Both the position numbers and the translations under genes were made by a program. Source: Gammaproteobacteria bacterium (lineage in GTDB: Bacteria; Pseudomonadota; Gammaproteobacteria; JAPPPA01). From it: 11,826 nucleotides of DNA. The DNA is taken from the NCBI GenBank assembly GCA_028817755.1, contig JAPPPA010000309.1, forward strand, positions 1-11,826, read 5' to 3'. Shown here piece after piece: positions 1 to 6,366 of this stretch; position 1 is the first letter of the stretch, and the number at the start of each line of letters is the position of its first letter. A model generated the notes under the pieces. The model saw nothing but the letters and a program-made list of their open reading frames with translations, searched no databases and had not been told where the DNA came from.

Positions 1-15
1 AGGTATTAGCATCTT

Positions 16-38
16 AAGCATACATTTGTATACTTTTT
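16..38. other. AT-rich imperfect dyad with T-run
   Basis: An imperfect inverted repeat (AAGcATACA, TT, TGTATaCTT, one mismatch) spans 16-35 and runs into a T stretch up to 38. It could be a weak terminator for a gene ending left of the window, or an operator upstream of smpB. The stem is AT-rich and its loop very tight, so either role is uncertain. I see no credible coding start or end in 1-183. Confidence 0.25.
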
Positions 39-147
39 AGTTATAGGCGAATTCTAGTCCATAAACACAGACTTCGCGTGTCATAAAATGACATTTCATT
101 GACTCAAAACGCCAAACTCACGAGCCAATCAGGATCAATCAATCCCG

Positions 148-153
148 TATAAT
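148..153 (+). promoter_or_regulatory. candidate -10 box of smpB promoter
   Basis: A perfect TATAAT lies 31 nt before the smpB start codon and is followed by a GC-rich stretch. No good -35 box sits 16-18 nt upstream (125-130 reads CCAATC). The TTGACT at 99-104 is much too far away to pair with it. The -10 alone makes this a plausible but unproven promoter. Confidence 0.4.
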
Positions 154-183
154 GGCGCGGTTTAATTCGACCTATGAAAGCCA

Positions 184-666
184 ATGGGCAAAAGCAAAGC
201 CAAACCTGACAATAGCGGCACCATCGCCGTTAACCGCAAAGCCCGACACGACTACCTTATAGAGACGGAATATGAGGCTGGCATGGAGCTATTAGGTTGG
301 GAAGTGAAAGCGCTAAGAGCAAAAAAAGCCAACCTAACGGATGGCTATGTGGTGATTCAGAAGGGCCAGGCCTGGCTAACCGCATGCAACATTAGTCCAC
401 TCATTGCCGCCTCTACACATATCAAACCAGAACCTATGCGCGCTAGGCGGCTGCTATTACACCGCGAAGAACTCAACAAGTTAATTGGCGCCGTGGAACG
501 CAAAGGCTACAGCATTGTGCCGCTTAAAATTTACTTCACCCGTGGACTAGCCAAACTCAAGATTGGCCTCGGCAAAGGTAAGAAACAACACGACAAACGC
601 GCGAGCGAGAAAGACAGAGACTGGAAACGAGAGCAGTCGCGAATTATGAAATCGTTTAACCGATAA
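184..666 (+). CDS. smpB: SsrA-binding protein SmpB
   Basis: SmpB is the protein partner of tmRNA. It binds the tRNA-like domain, stands in for the missing anticodon stem and delivers alanyl-tmRNA to stalled ribosomes. The 160 residues match the usual length. The conserved N-terminal block NRKARHDYLIE is followed by EAGMELLGWEVKALRA and the LTDGYV segment of the OB-fold core. Near residues 117-135 comes YFTRGLAKLKIGLGKGK. The basic C-terminal tail (HDKRASEKDRDWKREQSR) is the part that enters the mRNA channel. The ATG at 184 has only a weak purine run (GAAAG at 176-180) too close to act as a good Shine-Dalgarno sequence, but the family N-terminus fits this start. Its RNA partner ssrA is encoded 225 bp downstream on the opposite strand, so the two genes converge. 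Confidence 0.97.
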   Translation: MGKSKAKPDNSGTIAVNRKARHDYLIETEYEAGMELLGWEVKALRAKKANLTDGYVVIQKGQAWLTACNISPLIAASTHIKPEPMRARRLLLHREELNKLIGAVERKGYSIVPLKIYFTRGLAKLKIGLGKGKKQHDKRASEKDRDWKREQSRIMKSFNR

Positions 667-725
667 CCCACGGCTTAACAGACAAACCAAACCTCACAGC
701 ACTGCTGAAATCACCCCTTAATCCA

Positions 726-827
726 CGAGGGGAGAACTCGCGCCGTCCATGGCGCTCGCCCTTCGGGCCCGCTACGCGGTTCAAAATCGGCTGTCCTGCC
801 GATTTTGTCGAACCCTCGGGGTTTCTC
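726..827. repeat. GC-rich multi-hairpin intergenic element
   Basis: The space between smpB and the tmRNA terminator holds a compact set of perfect inverted repeats. These are GCGCC/GGCGC (740-744 with 751-755), GCCC/GGGC (758-761 with 765-768) and a 10-bp stem CAAAATCGGC/GCCGATTTTG (782-791 with 798-807, 6-nt loop). CGAGGG (726-731) can pair with CCCTCG (813-818) to close all three into one multi-branched fold. The block is richer in GC than its flanks and has no gene-like reading frame. It resembles dispersed palindromic intergenic elements, but only one copy is in the window, so membership in a repeat family is inference. A 3' untranslated structure of smpB or a small RNA is the alternative. 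Confidence 0.5.
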
Positions 828-849
828 AGCCACCCAGCCAGACGAGCAC

Positions 850-886
850 AAAAAAGGCCCCTGCCTTAACGGCAGGGGCCTTTTTT
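850..886 (-). terminator. perfect bidirectional terminator of ssrA (and smpB)
   Basis: The arms 850-865 and 871-886 are exact reverse complements (an A6 run, GGCCCCTGCC, and the mirror ending in T6) around the loop TTAAC. Each strand therefore has a GC-rich 10-bp stem followed by six T. On the minus strand it lies 4 nt past the tmRNA 3' end, the normal place for the ssrA terminator. On the plus strand it can stop transcripts coming from smpB. Confidence 0.92.
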
Positions 887-890
887 ATGC

Positions 891-1254
891 TGGTGGAGGC
901 GGGGGGAGTCGAACCCCCGTCCGCAAGCCCTCCATCTTAGGCTCTACATGCTTATCTCGTTCTTAGTCTTACTACTGGCAACCCAACGAGCAGGGAAAAC
1001 CGGCAGCCAGCCCGTAAAGTTTTAGCAGCTCAAAGCCGGGCTCAGATCACTGCGATTCTGTGTGGGATGAGTCCTGCTACCCGAGCGCACAGACACACGT
1101 CGGACAGAACCTCTACAACAGGTTATTAAGCTGCTAGAGCGAAGTTTTCGTCGTTGGCAGTTAAATTGCCGTGTTACTGGATTTACGAGGTATGTAACAT
1201 CCTCGACATGCACCTAGAGACTTTGCAACCCACGTCGAAGCCAAATACGCCCCC
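891..1254 (-). ncRNA. ssrA: transfer-messenger RNA (tmRNA, 10Sa RNA)
   Basis: tmRNA rescues stalled ribosomes and tags the unfinished protein for proteolysis. On the minus strand the mature RNA starts GGGGGCG at 1254, followed by TTTGGCTTCGACGTGGG, the usual tmRNA 5' consensus. It ends GCCTCCACCA at 891. The two ends form a 7-bp acceptor stem with a G-U pair at the third position, the mark recognised by alanyl-tRNA synthetase. A T-arm with loop TTCGACT lies just before the 3' end, and CCA is encoded. The length of 364 nt matches the one-piece gammaproteobacterial form (363 nt in E. coli). The tag reading frame lies at 1126-1158. The SmpB gene lies next door, converging. The 3' end of ssrA is a common island integration site, but I see no integrase or duplicated end here. 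Confidence 0.97.
1126..1158 (-). other. tmRNA proteolysis-tag reading frame
   Basis: The resume codon GCC opens a short frame that reads ANDENFALAA and ends at TAA. With the alanine carried on the RNA itself the full tag is AANDENFALAA. The C-terminal ALAA is the degron read by ClpXP and ClpAP. Compared with E. coli (ANDENYALAA) the only change is Tyr to Phe. Confidence 0.95.
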
Positions 1255-1264
1255 AGTGGCGGGG

Positions 1265-1270
1265 ATTATA
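1265..1270 (-). promoter_or_regulatory. -10 box of the ssrA promoter
   Basis: A perfect TATAAT on the minus strand (1270 to 1265) puts the transcription start near 1258, a few bases before the mature tmRNA 5' end. The discriminator after it is GC-rich (CCCCGCC), as in many stable-RNA promoters. The -35 is unclear: CTGACA at 1297-1292 would need a 21-nt spacer, while the 17-nt position reads CAATCT. Confidence 0.6.
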
Positions 1271-1365
1271 GCCGAATGCAAAACCGAAGATTGTCAGAAC
1301 CGCCAATCACTTTGCGATTAGCAATTCTTATAGTGCTGCCCTATTCAAACTAGCACTGTTATTTT

Positions 1366-2400
1366 ATGAAAACGCGCGTTACCGAACTACTTGGCATTCA
1401 ATACCCTATCTTGTTGCCGGGCATGAGCTGGATCTCAAAACCAGAACTTGTTGCTGCTGTAAGTAATGCCGGTGGTTTAGGCATTTTGGCGTTAGGCCCT
1501 CTAAATCCAGACCAAACCCGTGCTTCTATTCGCCGCATCCGCGAACTAACTGACAAGCCATTTGGTGTCGGCTGCACATTGCTTATGCCGGGCGCGAAAG
1601 AAAACGCCGAAGTTTGCTTAGAAGAACAAGTGCCCGTTATTAACTATTCACTGGGTAAAGGCGATTGGCTCTCAAAACGCGCTCATGAATACGGCGGCAA
1701 AGTGATAGCGACTATTACCACCGTCAAACATGCTAAGTCTGCTGTTGACTGTGGTGCAGACGCGTTGCTTGTAACTGGCCATGAAGCCGCAGCACACGGT
1801 GGCGAAGTGACCTCAATGGTGCTAATCCCGGCCATTGCAGACGCGGTTGATGTTCCTGTCATTGGCTGCGGTGGTTTTGGTGACGGCCGAGGCCTTGCTG
1901 CAGCGCTAGCATTAGGCGCAGATGGTATTGCCATGGGCTCACGCTTTGCCACATCAAGCGACAGCCCATTGCACCAAAACGTGAAAGAGAACGTGGTTAA
2001 CAAAGATCAGCATGCTACGGTCTATTCGCCAAACTTTGACGGTATCCCAGCGCGTTACATGAAGACGCCTACAGCAGTAAAACTAACGCGCAAACCGATG
2101 AACTTCTTTGTGACAGCGATTAAAGCTACACAAGCGGCTAAATACGTTGGCCAACCGATCTGGAAGATTCTACTCGGCCTTATTGCAGCACTCGACAAGA
2201 TCCGCCTACTCGCCTACTTCGGAGCTGCCACACCCAAACTTCAACGCGCTACGGAAGAAGGCGATCTAGATAAAGGCATGCAGTTTATTGGTCAAAGCCA
2301 AGGCTTAATTAAAGACGTAAAAAGCGTAGACGAGATAATGCAACGCGTTATTGCTGAAGCTGAAGCTGCTCAGTCAGTATTGGCCAACAAACTAGCCTAG
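1366..2400 (+). CDS. NPD-family flavin oxidoreductase (nitronate monooxygenase / FabK-like)
   Basis: This 344-residue protein has the layout of the FMN-binding TIM-barrel family that includes nitronate monooxygenases, FabK-type enoyl-ACP reductases and NADH:quinone reductases. The N-terminus (LLGIQYPILLPGMSWIS, then AVSNAGGLGILA) is the family opening that shapes the flavin site. GHEAAAHGG around residue 138-146 corresponds to the active-site loop with its His (His144); most members have Gly-Gly where this one has Ala-Ala. GCGGFGDGRG (167-176) and GIAMGSRF (187-194) are the FMN-phosphate loops. The C-terminal 110 residues are family-typical helices. The substrate cannot be read from sequence. 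The ATG at 1366 has no clear Shine-Dalgarno sequence. Its stop overlaps the stop of the next, convergent gene. It has no functional neighbour that would suggest a pathway. Confidence 0.85.
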   Translation: MKTRVTELLGIQYPILLPGMSWISKPELVAAVSNAGGLGILALGPLNPDQTRASIRRIRELTDKPFGVGCTLLMPGAKENAEVCLEEQVPVINYSLGKGDWLSKRAHEYGGKVIATITTVKHAKSAVDCGADALLVTGHEAAAHGGEVTSMVLIPAIADAVDVPVIGCGGFGDGRGLAAALALGADGIAMGSRFATSSDSPLHQNVKENVVNKDQHATVYSPNFDGIPARYMKTPTAVKLTRKPMNFFVTAIKATQAAKYVGQPIWKILLGLIAALDKIRLLAYFGAATPKLQRATEEGDLDKGMQFIGQSQGLIKDVKSVDEIMQRVIAEAEAAQSVLANKLA

Positions 2401-3368
2401 TCGGCCAGATCTTGGAAGGACACCGACTTTAAGCCTTCGTCGGTGGCCATTAGCAACTGATCATCGGGCGCGGCCAGGTCGGTGATTGCCGCGGAAGTCC
2501 CGCTCTGAAGGGTCACTAACTCATCAGAAGCCTTCCATTCCAGTAGCTCTCCTTTAGCGCCAGCTAATATAACGGCGTCATTCTCTAGAACAGCCGCCGT
2601 GTATAGCGAGTTTCCGCTTGGTGACTGTTTTAGCAACCATTCATCGTCATCCGCCGCTTTGTAGGCCAGCGCCCCACCAAAACCATGCAATAAAACACCG
2701 CCCGAGACCTCAACCGCACCAAACCAGGTTGCGCCACCTCCAACGGTCTCTCGCTCCCACTCGACGCCATCGTCCGACCAGTAGATAACACCACTCTCGC
2801 CTGCCGCCAGAAAACGTCCTGACCGCAGCTGCAAAATTGCGTAAAGGTTATAGTCGTCTGGCTCTTCCCACTCAGGGTCTATATATAAATCTCTTGCTTC
2901 CCAGCTGTCGCCAGAGTTTTCACTTTGTAAGAATAGCCCTCTTGTCCCAACAGCCAACAGCCGTTGGACTGTATCTGAGTTGCCGTTTCTTACCTCTATT
3001 AAGTCCAACACGGCCTGGGGAGATTCAGGCGCTAGATTCGCCTCATAAAGTTTTTCATCAACCCGGTATTTATATATACCTTCCTGATGCCCTAGCAACC
3101 AAAACGCTGACTCCGTAGCAGAGACATTAGTTAGCGCTGGTAACGCACTGGTCGCAACTTTCCATTGCTCCGGCCCCGAACAAAGATCACTCCCTTCTAA
3201 CAAGCCCGCTTTTGATAACAACAACTCGCCCCTAGCAGAGCCTGCCAACACTTGGGAATCTTTCAATGCAACCGTGGTAATAGCGCCACAAGGCTTTTGG
3301 GCATTACCTGTGCCAACCATAACGAGGACCCCGAGGGCCACGCACACAACTTGAAGGAATTTAGTCAT
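2397..3368 (-). CDS. secreted YCF48/BNR-type seven-bladed beta-propeller protein
   Basis: The 323-residue product begins with a Sec signal peptide (hydrophobic 5-18, likely cut near GNA at 21-23) and has no lipobox. The rest shows seven blade-like repeats of the form L-a-x-G-x-x-G-x-x-y, at about 40-50, 91-100, 138-147, 187-196, 226-235, 267-276 and 306-314. Two of them carry Asp-box-like turns (SENSGDSW at 149 and SDDGVEW at 198). This is the pattern of YCF48/photosystem-II-assembly-like propellers. Cys27 and Cys63 could form a disulfide in the periplasm. In other proteobacteria such genes commonly sit beside DUF1302, DUF1329 and RND-exporter genes; here the DUF1302 gene is directly upstream on the same strand. 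It is probably periplasmic and accessory to that system; its exact role is unknown. The start codon ATG has a poor Shine-Dalgarno sequence. Confidence 0.75.
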   Translation of the reverse strand: MTKFLQVVCVALGVLVMVGTGNAQKPCGAITTVALKDSQVLAGSARGELLLSKAGLLEGSDLCSGPEQWKVATSALPALTNVSATESAFWLLGHQEGIYKYRVDEKLYEANLAPESPQAVLDLIEVRNGNSDTVQRLLAVGTRGLFLQSENSGDSWEARDLYIDPEWEEPDDYNLYAILQLRSGRFLAAGESGVIYWSDDGVEWERETVGGGATWFGAVEVSGGVLLHGFGGALAYKAADDDEWLLKQSPSGNSLYTAAVLENDAVILAGAKGELLEWKASDELVTLQSGTSAAITDLAAPDDQLLMATDEGLKSVSFQDLAD

Positions 3369-3422
3369 CTTGTTGATAGTTTCTCATTTATGCAAGCGAG
3401 ACTAGCCCAATACCCACAAACA

Positions 3423-3448
3423 AAAACGGGCCGCTTAAGCGACCCGTT
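3423..3448 (-). terminator. hairpin terminator after the DUF1302 gene
   Basis: On the minus strand the arm ACGGGTCGC (3447-3439), loop TTAA and arm GCGGCCCGT (3434-3426) pair with a single mismatch and run into five T. It begins about 20 nt past the DUF1302 stop and ends about 55 nt before the propeller gene starts. It may therefore lower, rather than fully block, expression of the propeller gene. Confidence 0.8.
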
Positions 3449-3468
3449 CTGTAAGCACTAACATTGAA

Positions 3469-6057
3469 TTAGAAGCTGTATTTAATATCAATACTGTAGT
3501 GATCACGATCGTTTTCTTGGTTGCGATCACCAGCGCCAGTGAACCAGTTATATTTCAGGTTCAAGGTCCAATCGCCACGAGTAAACTCACTACCCCATAG
3601 GAAGCGCTTACGACCTTCTACAAAGTTACCACCAGGGCCAGGCGAATTACCGTTCACATCTACGAACACACCAAATAGTTGGTTCAAGTTAGCACCAAAA
3701 ATAAGGTTGTTGTACTTCAAGAATGAAAGCACGCGGAAACCCCAAGAGAACGACGTCGCAAAAGTGCTTGCATCTTCTGTAATAGGTGTTTGACGCAGCA
3801 AACCAATTGCACAATCGGTATGGAAAGTACCACCACCGGTAATCGTACCAACAAGGGTGCCAAGCGGGTCTGTCACAGTTGCCGCAATCGCATCAGTTAG
3901 AACGTTTGTCACTGTATTACAGGTGCCACCGCCTGATCCACTCAACTCGCTGTCAATCTCTGCACGACCGACACCGTACCAGTTGTCATCGCCAGGCGCT
4001 GAGAACTGAATCTCGTCTAAGCTCGGCATATCCCAAACTTTAGTCGCGCCAAAGTCACCGATAAGAATCCACTGGTCAGCACCGAATGGGTTGGCACTTG
4101 TGGCGTAAAGCATAGTGCTGGAGAAGTGACCAACAGGTAAACGTTCATAGCCACGAATAATCGATCCTGCCTCAATAACCGAGGTGCCGATATTTGTAGA
4201 GCCATTGCGGTTGCTGGTGTAAATACCATTTGGTCCACGGTCATCATTCAATGCCCAATATGCATCGTATCGGGTGTTTACACCGTTGTTCGGCGTATCA
4301 ATCAGCGCCTGTAGAGCAGCCTGATCCTGAGTATCAGCAAAGCGGTAGGCCTCAAGGTATGAAGGGCCGGCTGCATCGCGAGCCTGACCAAACGCGGGGC
4401 TTAGCGCGAACAAAGTCGCGTCTACTGTGCTCACTTGAAGAGGAAGGTCTGGGCGATACGCGACCTCACCAGACAAAGACAAATCACCAATCGTGGTATT
4501 GAAAGAAATACCATACATTTCAATGTCTTCCGGATACTCCAAGAATACCGCCGCAGTATCAACACGGGTTAGCGCACCAAGTACATCAGCATCATCTTCT
4601 TCAATACTGACACGTTGGCCGTTAGCTAACTGGATACGTTGCTCACCGCCCGCAAAGAGCGTACTAATTGCGCCATGCAACTGGTGGTCGCCAGCGTCAT
4701 CATTGATATCGGTCGCGATAAAGCTCGCGTAAGGCAAGCGAGAATGATAGTTCGAGTAGTAGAAACCGAACTCTGTATCATTCAGCCATTCCGCGTAGTA
4801 GTTAAACTTAACACCCCATTGGCCTCGATCCTCTGGCGTATCGTCAGCTGCGCGACAAAGTGTACGGCCAGCTGTTTCGTTCTCTGCCTGGCCAAGAATT
4901 TGGCGCTCCGCTTGATAGGCACCAAATTGAGCGAGTCGATCAGGAATCTGACTTGTTGGGTTATTTGCATCACCAAATGCATCACGATCCTGAGAAGCAT
5001 AAAGCGCTGGATCACTATTAATGCAGCCCTCATTAAAGCGATCGACACTCGCTTGGTTCCCGGCGTCAAACACAGGGAGGTCATCCTGAATGTTAGCTGG
5101 ATCTTCTGGCTCTTTACCAAATGCTAGCATCGCGTAACCTTCGCCTGAGCCAGCCACGTCAGAAGTTGAAAAGAAGTCACCAATCGGAGGAATGATAATC
5201 GGCTTCCACTTCAACTGATAGAACGCTTCCATAGAAACGTTGTCTGTAATATCAATACCCGCCTTAACCATTTCGGTAGGCGTAAATAGCTCTTTTAGGT
5301 CTAAACCTGGCGTGTTCAAACGAATAACGTTTGGCGCATTGGCCGAGTTAATAGAGTTAACAACGAAGGTCAGGCTCTCACCCCAAGACACCACTTGCTT
5401 ACCAACGTTAACTGACAAAGTCCGATCAAAAACATCCCAGCTACCGTAAGCATAAAAATCTTCTAGGCGACTACTGAAGGCGATGTCATCTTCTACAGCC
5501 TTACCACGGAGAGTTACACTGGGTTGTTGAATCGCGTCTACATGTACTTCTTCAAAATCAACCGCCGTTGGGTCATAGAATGAAATCACACGAGCGAAAA
5601 GACCATAGTCTTCCCAAGTCATATCCAGATCAACGGTGGTTTTAAAGGCTGCGTGAACCACATCGCCTTTCTCATAGTTCAAGTTACCCTGGTCAGCGTT
5701 TTGCGTAAAAGAGCCACGAGCATCAACAAATGCTTGGTGCTCAACCGCATTCAGCACACAACCACCGAGAATATCCTCGGTTCCACCACCCGTTTCATTA
5801 CTGTCACCACCGGTTTGGCTATCAGCACAAAGCACGTCGCCGTCGTTGATACGGTCTGGACCACTGCGCTTGTTTACTAAGGAGTAGTCGATATCTTGTG
5901 CCCTAAATGTCGCACCTGCAGACATCAATACGTTAACGCTACCTTCGATATCCCCCCACTCAAAGCCAAAAGCTAGGGCATTAGACGAGGCAACGGCCAT
6001 AACGCCAGCCGCGCTGGTAATGGCGGCCTTACGGCCTACTGACTTAATGATGTTCAC
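3469..6057 (-). CDS. DUF1302 family outer-membrane beta-barrel protein
   Basis: This 862-residue protein has a Sec signal peptide (basic 1-10, hydrophobic 11-25, probable cut after NALA at residue 29). The mature part opens with GSVNVLMSAGATFRAQDIDY, the usual first strand of DUF1302 proteins. The conserved QVVSWGES motif is at 221-228. Alternating hydrophobic strands continue to a C-terminal YSIDIKYSF, which ends in the Phe that BamA recognises. It is longer than many family members because of long Asp/Asn/Gly-rich stretches. Exactly six cysteines occur, in three pairs (77/100, 345/401, 713/749). Family members are outer-membrane proteins often encoded with DUF1329, YCF48 and RND-exporter genes and are thought to take part in export or uptake of hydrophobic compounds; the substrate here is unknown. 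The start is GTG at 6057, preceded by AGGAG at the right distance. The gene is probably well expressed, with its own promoter and terminator. Confidence 0.88.
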   Translation of the reverse strand: MNIIKSVGRKAAITSAAGVMAVASSNALAFGFEWGDIEGSVNVLMSAGATFRAQDIDYSLVNKRSGPDRINDGDVLCADSQTGGDSNETGGGTEDILGGCVLNAVEHQAFVDARGSFTQNADQGNLNYEKGDVVHAAFKTTVDLDMTWEDYGLFARVISFYDPTAVDFEEVHVDAIQQPSVTLRGKAVEDDIAFSSRLEDFYAYGSWDVFDRTLSVNVGKQVVSWGESLTFVVNSINSANAPNVIRLNTPGLDLKELFTPTEMVKAGIDITDNVSMEAFYQLKWKPIIIPPIGDFFSTSDVAGSGEGYAMLAFGKEPEDPANIQDDLPVFDAGNQASVDRFNEGCINSDPALYASQDRDAFGDANNPTSQIPDRLAQFGAYQAERQILGQAENETAGRTLCRAADDTPEDRGQWGVKFNYYAEWLNDTEFGFYYSNYHSRLPYASFIATDINDDAGDHQLHGAISTLFAGGEQRIQLANGQRVSIEEDDADVLGALTRVDTAAVFLEYPEDIEMYGISFNTTIGDLSLSGEVAYRPDLPLQVSTVDATLFALSPAFGQARDAAGPSYLEAYRFADTQDQAALQALIDTPNNGVNTRYDAYWALNDDRGPNGIYTSNRNGSTNIGTSVIEAGSIIRGYERLPVGHFSSTMLYATSANPFGADQWILIGDFGATKVWDMPSLDEIQFSAPGDDNWYGVGRAEIDSELSGSGGGTCNTVTNVLTDAIAATVTDPLGTLVGTITGGGTFHTDCAIGLLRQTPITEDASTFATSFSWGFRVLSFLKYNNLIFGANLNQLFGVFVDVNGNSPGPGGNFVEGRKRFLWGSEFTRGDWTLNLKYNWFTGAGDRNQENDRDHYSIDIKYSF

Positions 6058-6065
6058 GCAGATTA

Positions 6066-6070
6066 CTCCT
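6066..6070 (-). promoter_or_regulatory. ribosome binding site fixing a GTG start
   Basis: AGGAG on the minus strand lies 8 nt before the GTG at 6057. This is the best Shine-Dalgarno sequence in the window and it decides the GTG start of the DUF1302 gene, since the first in-frame ATG lies inside the signal peptide. Confidence 0.85.
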
Positions 6071-6071
6071 G

Positions 6072-6160
6072 AGGAAACTTGATTCCTGTAGCGGTTTCAA
6101 TCAGAAACCGCAAGCCGACGGTTTTCGCAAAAACAGGAAGAGGCTCGGAACTTGCCCGAG
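6072..6160 (-). promoter_or_regulatory. structured 5' leader of the DUF1302 gene
   Basis: In leader order the minus strand carries four hairpins: CTCGG/CCGAG (6160-6144), GTTTT/AAAAC (6134-6121), the 8-bp GCGGTTTC/GAAACCGC (6111-6091, 5-nt loop) and AGGAA/TTCCT (6087-6072). The last abuts the Shine-Dalgarno sequence. The 5' arm of the 8-bp stem can instead pair with AAACCG at 6124-6119, so two folds exclude each other. This suggests control at the RNA level. No known riboswitch class is recognisable. Confidence 0.4.
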
Positions 6161-6174
6161 AAATAAGAGACGCT

Positions 6175-6258
6175 GCACTTGAGTCTCCCCCACCATTTTT
6201 TACGCACTTGTTTTTTTATAAATTACTTGGCATTAGCGACAAGATTTGGCACTTGTTT
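6175..6258. repeat. three GCACTTG copies in the DUF1302 control region
   Basis: GCACTTG occurs at 6175-6181, 6204-6210 and 6249-6255; the latter two extend to the identical 10-mer GCACTTGTTT. They fall downstream of, at the start-site side of, and just upstream of the candidate promoter at 6215-6242. That placement suits repeated binding sites for a regulator. The words are not palindromic and no regulator gene is nearby, so this is suggestive only. Confidence 0.35.
6215..6242 (-). promoter_or_regulatory. candidate sigma-70 promoter of the DUF1302 gene
   Basis: On the minus strand TTGTCG (6242-6237) and TATAAA (6220-6215) are separated by 16 nt, matching the consensus at 4 and 5 of 6 positions. 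Transcription would start near 6208, giving a leader of about 150 nt. The surrounding 305-bp gap (6058-6362) is AT-rich and contains no gene. Confidence 0.5.
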
Positions 6259-6338
6259 GGCTAATTAACCTTTATGGGGAACTTTTTATCAAAGCCTTGC
6301 TACACAAGCAAGTAAAAACAACGGATTAAGGTATTTTG

Positions 6339-6366
6339 CTAACTAAAAACGGATTTTTATAGTTAG
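6339..6366 (-). other. AT-rich inverted repeat over the pgeF stop
   Basis: CTAACTAtAAAA on the minus strand (from 6366) is mirrored by TTTTTAGTTAG (6349-6339 region) with a short TCCG-containing loop. The stem includes the pgeF stop codon. The sequence past it has no T-run, so it is a poor intrinsic terminator. A second small hairpin (CTTGCT/AGCAAG, 6296-6312) follows. It may protect the 3' end of the rluD-pgeF mRNA. Confidence 0.3.

Noticed and set aside
174..209. 11-codon ATG frame overlapping the smpB start
   Set aside because: It has no ribosome binding site and is too short to separate from chance.
714..732. CCCC...GGGG hairpin after smpB as its own terminator
   Set aside because: It has no T-run; the real terminator is at 850-886.
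749..940. 63-residue plus-strand frame across the hairpin element, terminator and tmRNA 3' end
   Set aside because: It runs through a perfect terminator and the conserved tRNA-like end of ssrA, has no ribosome binding site and no recognisable domain.
891..960. ssrA 3' end as an attachment site of an integrated island
   Set aside because: There is no integrase, no second copy of the tmRNA end and only ordinary genes on both sides.
1022..1213. 63-residue minus-strand frame
   Set aside because: It lies wholly inside tmRNA, and its frame is not the tag frame.
4639..5127. 162-residue plus-strand frame
   Set aside because: It is a shadow of the DUF1302 gene, whose signal peptide, conserved motif and barrel ending are all on the minus strand.
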